Position numbers and translations under genes: made by a program
Source of the DNA: Neostapfia colusana
Taxonomy: Eukaryota > Streptophyta > Magnoliopsida > Poales > Poaceae
Length of the DNA: 64,000 nucleotides
Assembly: GCA_030760725.1 (NCBI GenBank)
Contig: JASWHV010000016.1
Location: 20,389,084 to 20,453,083 of the forward strand
Direction: 5' to 3'
Shown here: in pieces, positions 31,343-41,617 of the stretch
Position numbering within the stretch: position 1 is the stretch's first letter
How the letters are laid out: every line of letters starts with the position of its first letter
The notes under the pieces: model-generated
Database searches by the model: none
Seen by the model: the letters and a program-made list of their open reading frames with translations, nothing else
What the model was told of the DNA's origin: nothing

Positions 31343-34127
31343 ATGGCTTCCAACTTGCTTCCGACGCGCCTCGTTCGCTTCTCCGAGCTCGGGCCAGTGC
31401 GCAGGCTGCTGGGCTGGCGCTCGGAAGAGCAGAAGCATCGGCTCCGCCGAGGATCTCTCCCCCTGGTCCTGGAAAAGGGGGAGATAGTCTTCTTCACAGC
31501 TTATGCTCTGGCGGGGTTCGTTCCGCCGATTTCTTCCTTCTTCGTCACCCTGTTGGAGACATACGGTCTCCAGCTCCACCATCTCTCCCCCAACTCCTTC
31601 GCAATGGCGGCCGTTTTTATCCACTTCTGTGAGATGTTCGTGGGGGTGCACGCCTCCGTGATGCTCTTCCGCCACTTCTTTGTGCTGCGGACGACTGGAC
31701 GCGGCTCAAAGACTCAGATGGGGGCATATTACTTCCAGCATCGCTGCAAAGACCCCAAGGTTTCCGGATACCTCCTGCCCTTCAGCGCATCAAGGTGGGA
31801 GAACTGGAGGGAGAGCTGGGTGGTAGTGCAGACCGACGAGCACGATCGCCTACAACTCCCAACCGCCAGCCCGACCACCGATCGCCGCTTCTGGGAGGAG
31901 ATCCCTGAGCTGGAGCAGGAGTATACTCCGGTCTTGGAGCGGATCCGGTTCTTGGCCAACGAGGGGCTGACGTCTCTAATGGTGCTGATGGACTTTGCCT
32001 CTCGCCGCATTGCTCCCTTGCAGCAACGCAGCCGCCCAGCATGGTACTATACTGGTGAGCAGGACTGTACCAGGCTGGAGAGAGGCCCCGGCTCTGTCCC
32101 TTCCGACGAGGAGCTGGAGGAGATGGTGAGCAAGGTGAGCGGTGACTACATTCCCAGCGGCGTCCCCGCCTTTCCGCCTTCTGCCACCCCCCTCTTCTTG
32201 GAGTCTCAGAGGAGGTCAGAGCTCCTGCGGAAGATGCCGAATCTTGATGATATCGGGATTGCCGGTCGTCAGGTCGGGGATGTCTTCCGGGGTATCACCA
32301 TTCCAGGAACCGAGCACCCCGGATCAGGGCATGAGGCATCCGCTGCTGCCAATCCCTCCCCCAAAGCCGACGGAACCCAAGCCGCCGACAAAGGGAAAGG
32401 GAAAGAGCCGGCCCCCGGGCATTCAGAGAAGAAACACGCTCGGTCTCCTCCGAGGGTGCCGCCTGTGCCAAGCCAGGGTGCCGGAGCTACTTTGCTTCCA
32501 TCTCTCGGAGGTGCTGGTCCATCGGGTGGCGACCCGAAGAGGTCCCGAGTGTCCCCCCCCCCCCGGCGGGTCTCTCCCCAGATAGCTGCCGTCCGAATCA
32601 GCCCAAGTATCTCGCCATCTTCCCTCGAGCGGCGGGGCTCCCAGGACGGATGTTGGTGGGGCGGCGCCGACGAGCGCGCCGGAGGTCCAGGCGTCCCACT
32701 CCGCGACCGTTCCAGCCGCTGGTCCTGGCAGTTCAGCTACAGCCCAGAGGCCAGTGCTGCAAGCTCGCCGGAGCGCTCATGCCGCCCAGTAAGTGTTATC
32801 CTTTCTAACTTATAGGAGCAGAGCTCCTGCCTCTTCTCTTATTCTGAGGGCTTCTTCTTCTTTGCAGGGACCGACCGGCTGCCAGGGGCGGGCCTCTTAT
32901 CCGGCCGCCTTCAACCAGCAGGGCTCCGCGCCTCGGCACCTGGGGACCGCGGCGGCCCCCATAGCTCCCGAATCGGCGGGGGCAGTGGCCGCAGTGGCCG
33001 CATCTGCTCCTACCCGCCCTCCTTCACCAGCCCAGAAGCCAGGTCTTGAGACCGGGAGGGCTGCTGTAGGTGTGCCTGCTGGCCCCCTGGCCCGCTTAGG
33101 ACAGCGCCCCACCGTAGCTGCTGGGGCGCCGGCGCTCTCGCCGGCCTTGGACTCGTCCGGGGGGTCCAGCGGAGCAACTCCTGCTCCCCCTGCTCTGGTG
33201 CCCGTGTGGGACGCCATGGAGCGTGCCCAGACCAGCACCCGGCAGATCCAATCTGCCTTCGAGCAGGAGCGGAAGGCATTGGCCGGCGAGAGGGAACGCC
33301 TTCTCAGCTGGCAGCAGCGGGCCCGAGCGGACCTCGACTCAAGGCAGTCAAGACTTGAGGCTATGAGTGCTCTGCTTAGAACCCAGAAGAAGGCCATTAG
33401 CCGCTTGGAGTTAGAGGCCCAACGGGTTCGTGCCTCCTGCCGCGAGGCTCTGGCCAAAGCTGAAGCCAAAGTCAAGGAGTGTTCCACCGCCGCGGAGGAG
33501 TTGCAGCTGCAGGTAGCCCGTCGGGAACACGCCGTCGCTGAGCGGGAACGCGCTGCTGCGGCCGAGGAGGAGAAGACCACCGCTCGGCTGAGGGTCAAGG
33601 TGGAGGAGCTAAGGGCTCGGACTGAGGAGCTGGAGCTCCGTGAGTCGGCTGCCGCCGCGAGGGAGGAACAGTCTTCAAAGGAGCTTCAGGCGGCGATGGA
33701 CCGCGAGCTAGCGGCTCGCCAAGAGGTAGAGAGGCTCCAGTCCTTGCGGACTGCCGAGGCCCAGACGGTCTGGTGCTTCATTGCTAAGGCGGGATCCGCC
33801 TTGGCTCCTCTTGGTTTTAGCCCTGTGCAGGTGGAGACCCCAGCACGGCCGGTGTCCGAAGCGGTCCCAGCCCTTGAGTCTCTCGGCGACGAGCTAGGTC
33901 GGCTCGAATCAGTGATCGCCGACGAGCTGGAAGCGGAAGGTCGGGGCCTTGCGAAGGAGGTTGCGATGCACGTTCTGTCGTGCTTCGTTAGCCGAGACCC
34001 TTCCTTTTCTCTGGGGCCGGTCCGTTTAGGACCCATCGCCGACCGGGAGGAAGCTGCCAGGGCCGAAGTCGAGGACTTAGCTGCCCTTGTGGCCTCTAGG
34101 TTTCATCGGGAGTCCGGGGACCCCTAA
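31343..34127 (+). CDS. Full-length antisense ORF of the Tat element, spliced (about 901 aa)
   Basis: Antisense to the minus-strand element that carries it. Exon 1 is 31343-32788 (482 codons from MASNLLPTRL) and exon 2 is 32868-34127; the 79-bp intron falls between codons and both exons stay in frame. Residues about 50-250 form a globular, aromatic-rich domain (FFTAYALAGFVPPISSFF, AAVFIHFCEMFVGVH) recalling the 'putative gypsy type transposon' family Transposase_28 (PF04195, from memory). Residues about 320-480 are Ser/Pro-rich and basic (EKKHARSPP, PKRSR). Residues about 600-780 are a Glu/Arg/Ala coiled coil, and the end is ARAEVEDLAALVASRF. The biochemical role is unknown. A run of 12 or more C near 32550 could hide a frameshift. 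Start chosen because MASN is conserved in eight copies. Confidence 0.75.
32789..32867 (+). other. 79-bp intron of the aORF
   Basis: Donor GTAAGT at 32789; the acceptor lies after a pyrimidine stretch ending TTTGCAG at 32867. Exon 1 ends at ...SCRP and exon 2 opens with GPTGCQG, with phase 0 kept. Without splicing, exon 1 would stop at TAG near 32815. Confidence 0.7.
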
Positions 34128-34737
34128 GCACCTGCCCTCGTGTCCACAAGGCCCTGTACTTCCTTTTTTATTTTTGTTGGGTCTGTAGCCCAGCTCGTGG
34201 AGCCTTTGTATGGACAGACTCTTGTTTCTTTCCGTGTCTGCATGCCCTAGTCTTTTCTTGGCCTTTCCTGACCGAGCCCTTAGCTCCGCAAGGACTCGGG
34301 GGCCTTGACCGATCTCGAAGCTCTGCATAGACACCTTGTCCGGGTCCACACTGTATAGTAAAGGTTTCGGAGGTCTCCAGGACCCGCCTTACGAGACCGG
34401 AGGGGGTCCGAGCCTGTTGGCCACGTGGCGGGCCCGGAGCTCCCGCCTGAGAGGAGGTCCGGGCTTGCAGGGCACGTGGAGGCCCCGGGCCTCCCCTCGC
34501 AGAGGGGGGAGGTACGACTTCTGTAGACCACGCGGCGGCCCCGGAGCTCCCCTCAAAAAGGTGGGAGGTCCGGCCCCGCTGGACACGTGGGGCCTTCGGA
34601 CCTTGCCCCTGTGAGGGCTAGCCCTTTTGATCTTACCTTGGGGTTTTTGGCCTACCGCGATCCCGTAGCGGCCCCCTGGTAGGTGCGTTCTATTGGGTGG
34701 ATGCGTCTACCATACTCCTGCGGGGAGCTGAGGCTGA
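34128..34737. other. 3' region of the minus-strand element with G-box units
   Basis: The reverse of the post-pol segments elsewhere. 34400-34610 holds G-box-like units (CACGTGG at about 34421, CACGTGGAGG near 34474, CACGTGGGG near 34585). 34128-34260 follows the aORF stop and would be its 3' end. No further gene seen. Confidence 0.55.
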
Positions 34738-35927
34738 GAAGTCCTGCACACAAGTAAGGAAAAAGTAATTCTCCTTGGGGTCTCCCCCCCTCTATTCCTT
34801 AGTCGTATCTGCAGCAAAATCCGACTAAAGATGAGAATGGGAAGAGGGAGTTGAACGCATAGTGAGCACGCGTTAGTTGGGTAATCATAAAAACTTAATA
34901 AGTAAATTAAATGAGTACCAAAGTAGAGCAACGTGGGGTAGGTTTCTTTTCATATAAATTTCCATACGGGGGAAGGCGGGCCACGTATGTAGGCCACGAC
35001 CCACCTCAAGGGAAGCAAGACTCTACGCGCTTGGGGTCGGAACCAGGCGAAGCTGAACGTAGTCCTGGACCGTCCCCTGAGGCTTAGTTGCTCCAAGCCC
35101 TGTTCACGGACTTTTATGGAAATTACTACAAAAAGAAAGGCCTGCCCTATTGTTGCTCTAGGGGTAGAACTTACAGCGGTGTTCCGTGTTCCGAAGGATC
35201 GAGAGCGGGTCCCTGTTTTTGGTTCTGGGGAATGGTCCCAGGTCCGGGATGTCCAGCCTCAGTACGGCAAATGGCCATGCGGGCTGGATCATCTGTACCG
35301 TCCAAGCCGGTGTATGGATCTGCTTGGCGTGGAACAGGCACGCTTAGCAGCTCTCGACCAGCTCGACGGCATCCTGGAGTGTTGCCGCCTAGTAGAAGCC
35401 ATGCCGAATGGCTTTACCGACAAGCGTGCGTGAGGAAGAATGACTCCCACATTCGCCTCCATAGATCTCAGCGAACAAGTCGCAGCCTTCCCCCTGGGTT
35501 ATGCACCGCAATAGGATGTGGTTGGCGCCACGTCGGTAGAGATCCCCCTCTACCGCCATGTGTCTCTTAGCCACACGCGCAATCCGTTCAGCGGATACAC
35601 GTTCATAGGGGAGGATATTGTCTTTCAAGTAGTCCCGGACCTCCGTGATCCATGCATCGGGTCTGACTTGAGCATCTGGATCTTGAGCGCTGGGTTGCAC
35701 GGAGTCCCCAGTGATGCTTATGATCCTTGGCGGCGCTCATGGCCGCCGGGACCGCCAGCTTCGAGGTGCTGGTCTAGCCCCCTTCGGCCGGCTCGGCGGG
35801 CCGGGCTGTGGGTCGCGGCAACGTCCTCTCGAGGCCCCCTCCAGGCACAGTGGCTCCGGTGGCAGTGGGGGCCCTCGTTGAAAGGTCGTCAGCTGCGGCC
35901 TTGCTAGCGCGCGGTACGTGGTGCAGG
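34738..35927 (-). repeat. Left arm of a 1.19-kb inverted repeat
   Basis: Every position x pairs with 71883 minus x in the right arm, without indels across the parts I compared. On the minus strand it contains the end of aRNH, the integrase N-terminus, a truncated integrase and the post-pol AT-rich patch. Scattered mismatches with the other arm show that the arms have diverged. Confidence 0.9.
35389..35700 (-). pseudogene. Integrase N-terminal fragment, left arm
   Basis: Reads as about 103 residues (QPSAQDPDAQVRPDAW to LVGKAIRHGFY) with the start of the zinc-binding region. It then stops at TAG where intact copies have Trp (FYWP). The integrase core is absent: a jump joins the FPRT region to the C-terminal region near 35215. 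Confidence 0.75.
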
Positions 35928-35955
35928 CCCCCTCGACAGACCCCCTCGCCTTGGA

Positions 35956-37145
35956 CCTGCACCACGTACCGCGCGCTAGCAAGGCCGCAGCTGACGACCT
36001 TTCAACGAGGGCCCCCACTGCCAACGGAGCCACTGTGCCTGGAGGGGGCATCGAGAGGACGTTGCCGCGACCCACAGCCCGGCCCGCCGAGCCTGGCGAA
36101 GGGGGCTAGACCAGCACCTCGAAGCTGGCGGTCCCGGCGGCCATGAGCGCCGCCAAGGATCATAAGCGTCACTGGGGACTCCGTGCAACCCAGCGCTCAA
36201 GATCCAGATGCTCAAGTCAGACCCGATGCATGGATCACGGAGGTCCGGGACTACTTGAAAGACAATATCCTCCCTGATGAACGTGTATCCGCTGAACGGA
36301 TTGCGCGTGTGGCTAAGAGACACATGGCGGTAGAGGGGGATCTCTACCGACGTGGCGCCAACCACATCCTATTGCGGTGCATAACCCAGGGGGAAGGCTG
36401 CGACTTGTTCGCTGAGATCCATGGAGGCAAATGTGGGAGTCATTCTTCCTCACGCACGCTTGTCGGTAAAGCCTTTCGGCATGGCTTCTACTAGCCGGCA
36501 ACACTCCAGGATGCCATCGAGCTGGTCGAGAGCTGCTAAGCGTGCCTGTTCCACGCCAAGCAGATCCATACACCGGCTTGGACGGTACAGATGATCCAGC
36601 CCGCATGACCATTTGCCGTACTGGGGCTGGACATCCCGGGCCTGGGACCATTCCCCAGAACCGAAAACAGGGACCCGCTCCCGAACCTTCGGAACACGGA
36701 ACACCGCTGTAAGTTCTACCCCTAGAGCAACAATAGGGCAGGCCTTTCTTTTTGTATTAATTTCCATAAAAGTCCGTGAACAGGGCTTGGAGCAACTAAG
36801 CCTCAGGGGACGGTCCAGGACTACGTTCAGCTTCGCCTGGTTCCGACCCCAAGCGCGTAGAGTCGTGCTTCACTTGAGGTGGGTCGTGGCCTACATACGT
36901 GGCCCGCCTTCCCCCGTATGGAAATTTATATGAAAAGAAACCTACCCTACGTTGCTCTACTTTGGTACTCATTTAATTTACTTATTAAGTTTTTATGATT
37001 ACCCAACTAACGCGTGCTCACTATGCGTTCAACTCCCTCTTCCCATTCTCATCTTTAGTCGGAATTTGCTGCAGATACGACTAAGGAATAGAGGGGGGGA
37101 GCCCCCAAGGAGAATTACGTTTCCTATACCTGTGTGCAGGACTTC
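35956..37145 (+). repeat. Right arm of the 1.19-kb inverted repeat
   Basis: Plus-strand counterpart of 34738-35927, with a 28-bp spacer between the arms (35928-35955). A transcript across it could fold into a hairpin more than 1 kb long. Confidence 0.9.
36183..36494 (+). pseudogene. Integrase N-terminal fragment, right arm
   Basis: Mirror copy of 35389-35700 with a few substitutions, ending at the same Trp-to-TAG position. The same core deletion follows near 36660, where CCCCAGAACCG is joined to AAAACAGGGACCCGCTCCC. The shared deletion and stop show that both arms derive from one already defective element. Confidence 0.75.
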
Positions 37146-37543
37146 CAGGTTGCGGCAACGGGGACTGCATGAAGTAGGGGGAAAGGAGCTACCAACTACC
37201 TCGACCCAGGGCTAGAGGGGGCGGGACTCGGGGGCCCCACGTGTCCAGCAGGCCCGGAACTCTCTCCTCCCTTGAGAAGGGCTCCGGGCTCGCCACGTGG
37301 CAGGCGGAAACCGGACCTGCCCCCACGGTGGGAGAGCTCCAAAAGCCCTGCGTGTTCAACATGGACGGGGCCCCCGTCTCCGCAGTAAAAGCAATCATCA
37401 AGTGAGCGCACGCTCTCACGACCCCGCGGCCGTTCGTGCTCCGGCAGCGGCCAATTCGGGACTTAAAGAAAGTGTGCGGATCGGAAGAGACGGAGGTCCC
37501 ACCTCGGGCTCGCTATCTCCCCCGAGATGGGCCCGGGGGCCAC
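37146..37543 (+). other. 3' region with aORF deleted
   Basis: G-box-like units at 37200-37350 run directly, near 37378, into the last 165 bp of the pre-LTR segment (AGTAAAAGCAATCATCAAG to GGGGGCCAC). The whole aORF is missing here, unlike in the left half of the composite. Confidence 0.6.
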
Positions 37544-38641
37544 TGTCGGTACCTGAGATATGGGGTACCCCCGCGCACAGGGTAAAATGTCTAAGGTACT
37601 CGCCCTTCTCCACAGGGAGAGCTCCGAAGGCGCCACGCGTCCGGCGGGGCCGGACCTCCCTCTCCTCAGAGGAGAGCTCCGGGCCCGCCACGTGGCATAC
37701 AGAAGCCGGACCTCCCCCTCCGCGGGAGAGAGGTCCGAAGACGCCACGCGTCCAGCGGGGCCGGACCTCCCTCTCCACAGAGGAGAGCTCCGGGCCCACC
37801 ACGTGGCATACAGAGGCCGGACCTCCCCCTCCGCGGGGAGAGGTCCGGAGGCTCCACGTGCCCCGCAGGCCGGGCCCTTCTCACCTCAGAGAAGGGCTCC
37901 GGACCCGCCACGTGGCCAGAAGAACGGTGCTGCCTGCCCCCGAGCGGTAGGCGGCGGGCGTAAAGGCGCTCCTCACCTTGCCCGTACAAGGTATTCAAGG
38001 CCCGCGTCTTCCTAAGACGCGGAAACGCAGAGCACGCGTCTGTCAGGTGCCGTTGCGCCCAGTCGCATCACAGACTGGCGCGCGGTGTCAGAACCTGCCA
38101 GCCAATAAACGCTGCGACAAGACATCCCATGCCGCCTGCGCCGTCATCAACCACTACGACTAGTGTGCGGCATGGGCAGGGCGGCAAGATGAAGACTCAG
38201 AAGCCTTCAGCCAGAGGCAACTACCGGCGTAACTACAGATACGGTAGACAATAGACAATCTTCCCGGGACCACCTGTCGGGTCCCGGCTCCCCTTGTAAG
38301 CCGCCCGAATCTTGGACTATAAAAGGCTCGGGTAGGCGTCGATAGCAGGGGTTCGCATTTTTCAACTCATACGCTAGCCATACACTCTCAAGCTGTAACT
38401 CACCCCCAAGCTCAGGCCCCCCGGCCCTGAGCATCAAGCAATACAGCGAGCTCCATAGCTCACCGTGGACGTAGGGTTTTACGCTCCGGCGGCCTGAACC
38501 ACGTAAAACTCTCTGTGTCAAGCTCTCACTAACTCGTCCATCTGCGCAAGCTCTCCGCTAGGAACTAGCCCCTCCGAAAAAAGAACCTCCGCGGGCTGCC
38601 CAGTGCAGGCCCGGGGGAAGTGTCGACCGAACACTTCGACA
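37544..38641 (+). repeat. LTR L7 (1098 bp)
   Basis: Starts TGTCGGTACCTGAG and ends CGAACACTTCGACA. TATA box at 38318. Preceded by the usual pre-LTR segment and followed directly by the middle of gag (GCGGCCCTGGCACCCC), so it is a 3' LTR ending an insertion inside another gag. Confidence 0.92.
38318..38324 (+). promoter_or_regulatory. TATA box of L7
   Basis: TATAAAA; the upstream inverted half reads CCCGAA instead of CCCGAG. Confidence 0.6.
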
Positions 38642-39646
38642 GCGGCCCTGGCACCCCACCTTCGCTTCGCGTAGTGGCCGCGCAAGTTTCGGCCGCACCT
38701 GCCCGAGAAGTACGATGGTAGCGTCAACCCGGCGGAGTTCCTCCAGATCTACTCCACCGCCGTACTTGCTGCAGGAGGGGATGAGGCTGTCATGGCCAAC
38801 TACTTCCCCGTCGCCTTGACCGGCCCAGCTCGGTCTTGGCTCATTAATCTCCCCCAGGGGTCCATAACCTCCTGGGGAGAGCTCTTCCGGCAGTTCGTCG
38901 CCAACTTCGGCAGCTCCTACACCCGTCCCGGCACGGAGCATGACCTCCACGCCGTCAAGCAACAGCCTGGGGAGTCGCTGCGCTCTTTCATCCAGCGGTT
39001 CTCTCAGGTACGCAACACCATCCCGCATATTCAAAGTGCTTCCGTGGTGGTGGCGTTCCGACAGGGTGTCCGGGACGAGAAAATGCTTGAGAAGCTTGCG
39101 ACCAGAGAGGTCCGCGACGTCTCTAAGCTCTTCAGCCTGGCGGACAAATGCGCCAGAGCAGCTGAAGGGCGGAGCTGGCACTCTCTGCCAACCTCCGAGT
39201 CAGGAGGACAGCACGGGTCCGGCGCTGCTGCCTATGGGGGTGGCAAGAAGGCCAAGAACCGGGGGAGTGGCAAGATGAAGTCATCGTTCGCGCCTCCCGT
39301 CGCTGCAGCAGCGACGACTAGTGGAGCACGGGGGCCACGCCCCGACAAAAGGCAGCGGCAGTCACCGGCCCCAGATAGTGACCAGGGCGGGCTATGCCCC
39401 GTGCATGGCGCCGGCAACCATACTGCTGCCGAGTGCTGGGATATCCAGAGGCTCGCAGAGCGCTTCCGCAAAGGAAGACAGCAGAGAGCTGAAGCACCAC
39501 ACTACCCTCAGAGGGATAGCAAGCAGAAGGTCGATGCCCCAGTCACCGCCGCCCATCAGGTGGGATTTCAGGAGCCTCAGCGTGTCATAAAGACAGTGCA
39601 TAACGGTGAATACTCCAGCTCCGGCGGTGACGGGCAAGGGCGGTAG
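38642..39646 (+). pseudogene. gag: gag pseudogene of the gag-only subfamily
   Basis: Lacks its first half, which was cut off at L7. It has one in-frame TAG at 38672 before WPRKFRPHLPEKYDG. From 38792 the reading is open for 284 codons: gag core (YFPVALTGPARSWL to CARAAEGRSW), CX2HX4HX4C knuckle (CPVHGAGNHTAAEC), and an acidic tail ending GGDGQGR-stop. It ends before any protease, and the sister copy ends alike (GDGPGR-stop). Confidence 0.8.
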
Positions 39647-40262
39647 CCGGCTGCGGCTGCCGTCCCGGGTCAGTGGAGGCTGCACTGCTGCGGCGTCAAC
39701 CTTGGAGAAGCCCCAAGTAGTCGCAGCAGCCCTAGTACCGACCACAATGGTGCGAGGTCAGGCCAGCCTCACCCGAGAGCACACCTCCGTGCCTCGGACA
39801 TACCTCCCGGGGGCCGCCCAAGGTCTGTCGACCCCTTGAAGGCGTTGCCAGAAGGGGAAGACGCCTTAGGTCATCTAAGATGAGCCCGGGTCCACCTATC
39901 CCTTGAGGGCCTTAGCCAGAAGGGGAGAACTCCCCGGGGGCCCCAGGAGAAGCCACGCAGGACCTGATCCAGCGTGAAGATAACAACCTCGTCGATGAGA
40001 CTCGGCTGCAGGTAACACCCCACAGCGCAAGGTCTCGGCTGATGCTCTAAGCACAACTGCCAAAGAACCGAACGCGTCAGGGACCTGCAGAAGGGCAACC
40101 TGGTGTCGCGGCACATTCTTTCCCGAGAAGGACCCATAAACTCACCCCCAGCAGGGAAGGTCCCTTCCGAATCATGAAAGCTGCCGCCCCAGGTACACAT
40201 GCCTTTCAACCGAGTGTGGGATCCGTTCCCAAAATCCTTGGCATGGAGCAACACTGTAAGTC
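39647..40262 (+). pseudogene. Protease-tail and integrase C-terminal relics
   Basis: A short piece of the protease C-terminus (near 39660-39730, LEKP-like) is followed by sequence in which only the integrase C-terminal region can be traced in shifting frames (near 40080-40250: CAGAAGGGCAACCTGGTG, then GGGAAGGTCCCTTCCGAAT). The segment 39780-40262 recurs at 61525-61990. Non-coding. Confidence 0.6.
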
Positions 40263-41617
40263 CTACTCCCCGAGCATCAGTAGAACAGGGTTATTCCCTT
40301 CTGTAATGAATCCCATAGAATTTAGGAACAGAACTTGGGGCAGCTAAGTCTCAAGGGACGGTACAGGACTACGTCCAGTTTAGCCTGGTTCCGACCCTAA
40401 GCGCGTAGAGTCTTGCTTCCCTTGTAGACGAGGCGGAATATTGCCCCCATGTACAGTCAGAATTCCACCTATGGGCATGAACACAGAAACCTGTTCTACT
40501 TAGCTCTCTCTCATGCGTTCATTTAAATTATGCATTAATTTTTATGATCACACTATCTATGTATGTTCATCGTACATCTAGCTCCCCCTCTCCCGCGCTC
40601 ATCCATAGTCAGCATTCGCTATCCTACCGAGGGCGGCCGCGCTTGAGGCACCTGCCGATGGCCGAGTGAGTCTCTCGGGCCTCCCCCAGTCAGGTGTTGC
40701 GGTGCCAGTTGGTCACCTCTAGGAAAGGCCTGCGTTGTGCATGGGGGGTCCAGGGTGTGTATCCAGCTTAGCAGGCCATGAGCCCAAAGCATGTGCATCC
40801 TGCCCTCCGGAGGTAAAGGGGAGTACAACCGCTTTGCCTGGTCATGAACCCAAAGCACGTGCACTCTGCTTCCCCAGCGCACAGCCCGGTACTAGGGATC
40901 GTACGACCGTACCCGGACCTCGGAGGGAGCCGGAGCTCCGGCGCCTTGAGCACAGAATTGCCCAAGCCCCGTATAACGGATCAGGTTCGTAAGACGAATA
41001 AGACTAGGAGACGGGAGGGGTGGACCCCCCGAGGAGAATTACGTTTCCTCTGCCTGTGTGCAGGACCTCCAGGTTACGGCAATGGGCACTGCATGAAGCG
41101 GGGGGGAAAGGAGCTATCAGCTACTCCGGCCTATGACTGGAAGGACCGGGTCCTGCCCATTCAGCAGGGGCGGGGCCCGAGGGCCCCACGTGTCCAGCGG
41201 GCCCGGAGCTCTCGCATCCCCTGAGTGGGGCTCCGGGCTCGCCATGTGGCAGGCGGAAACCGGACCCCCCCCCCGGTGGGAGGGCTCCGAAAGCCCTACG
41301 TGTCCAGCAGGGCCGGAGCTCCCGCCTCCTAAGGAGGGGCTCCGGACCCGCCACGTGGCAGGCAGATTTGGGGCTCCCCATAGGGCGAGATCCGGAGACC
41401 CCCGGGGGCCTCTAACACCGTTATGGCCCGGGGAAGGTGTCTGTGCAGAGCTCCGAGATTGGAGAAGGCCTCTGAGTACCTTGCGGAGCTAAGGACTCAG
41501 TCAGGCAAAGCCAAGAAGGAGAGAAAAAGCATCACAGACACAAATATCTAAAAGAGTCAAACTATGCGAGGCTCCATGAGCTGGACTACAGACTCGATAA
41601 AAAGGGAGAAACAAGTC
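40263..41617 (+). other. Post-pol 3' region with G-box units
   Basis: AT-rich patch at 40500-40570, the conserved AAGGAGAATTACG block near 41030 followed by a pyrimidine run and GTGTGCAG, then G-box-like units at 41160-41370. The antisense aORF ends at 41618. No sense-strand gene seen. Confidence 0.6.

Larger units (their letters stand above)
29754..38641. mobile_element. Mirror-image composite bounded by inverted LTRs L6 and L7
   Basis: Order: L6 (minus), pre-LTR segment, full-length aORF, 3' region, inverted repeat arm, 28-bp centre, second arm, 3' region without aORF, L7 (plus). Both outer ends are the U5-side LTR end. L6 and L7 share private variants (for example CGCTCCTCACCTTGCCCGT), so they descend from one LTR. 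The flanks differ (RNase H sequence on the left, gag on the right) and show no matching 5-bp duplication. Confidence 0.75.

Noticed and set aside
34738..37145. Inverted repeat considered as a MITE or DNA-transposon terminal inverted repeat
   Set aside because: The arms consist of RNase H, integrase and post-pol sequence of the retrotransposon, with no transposon ends or target-site duplication.
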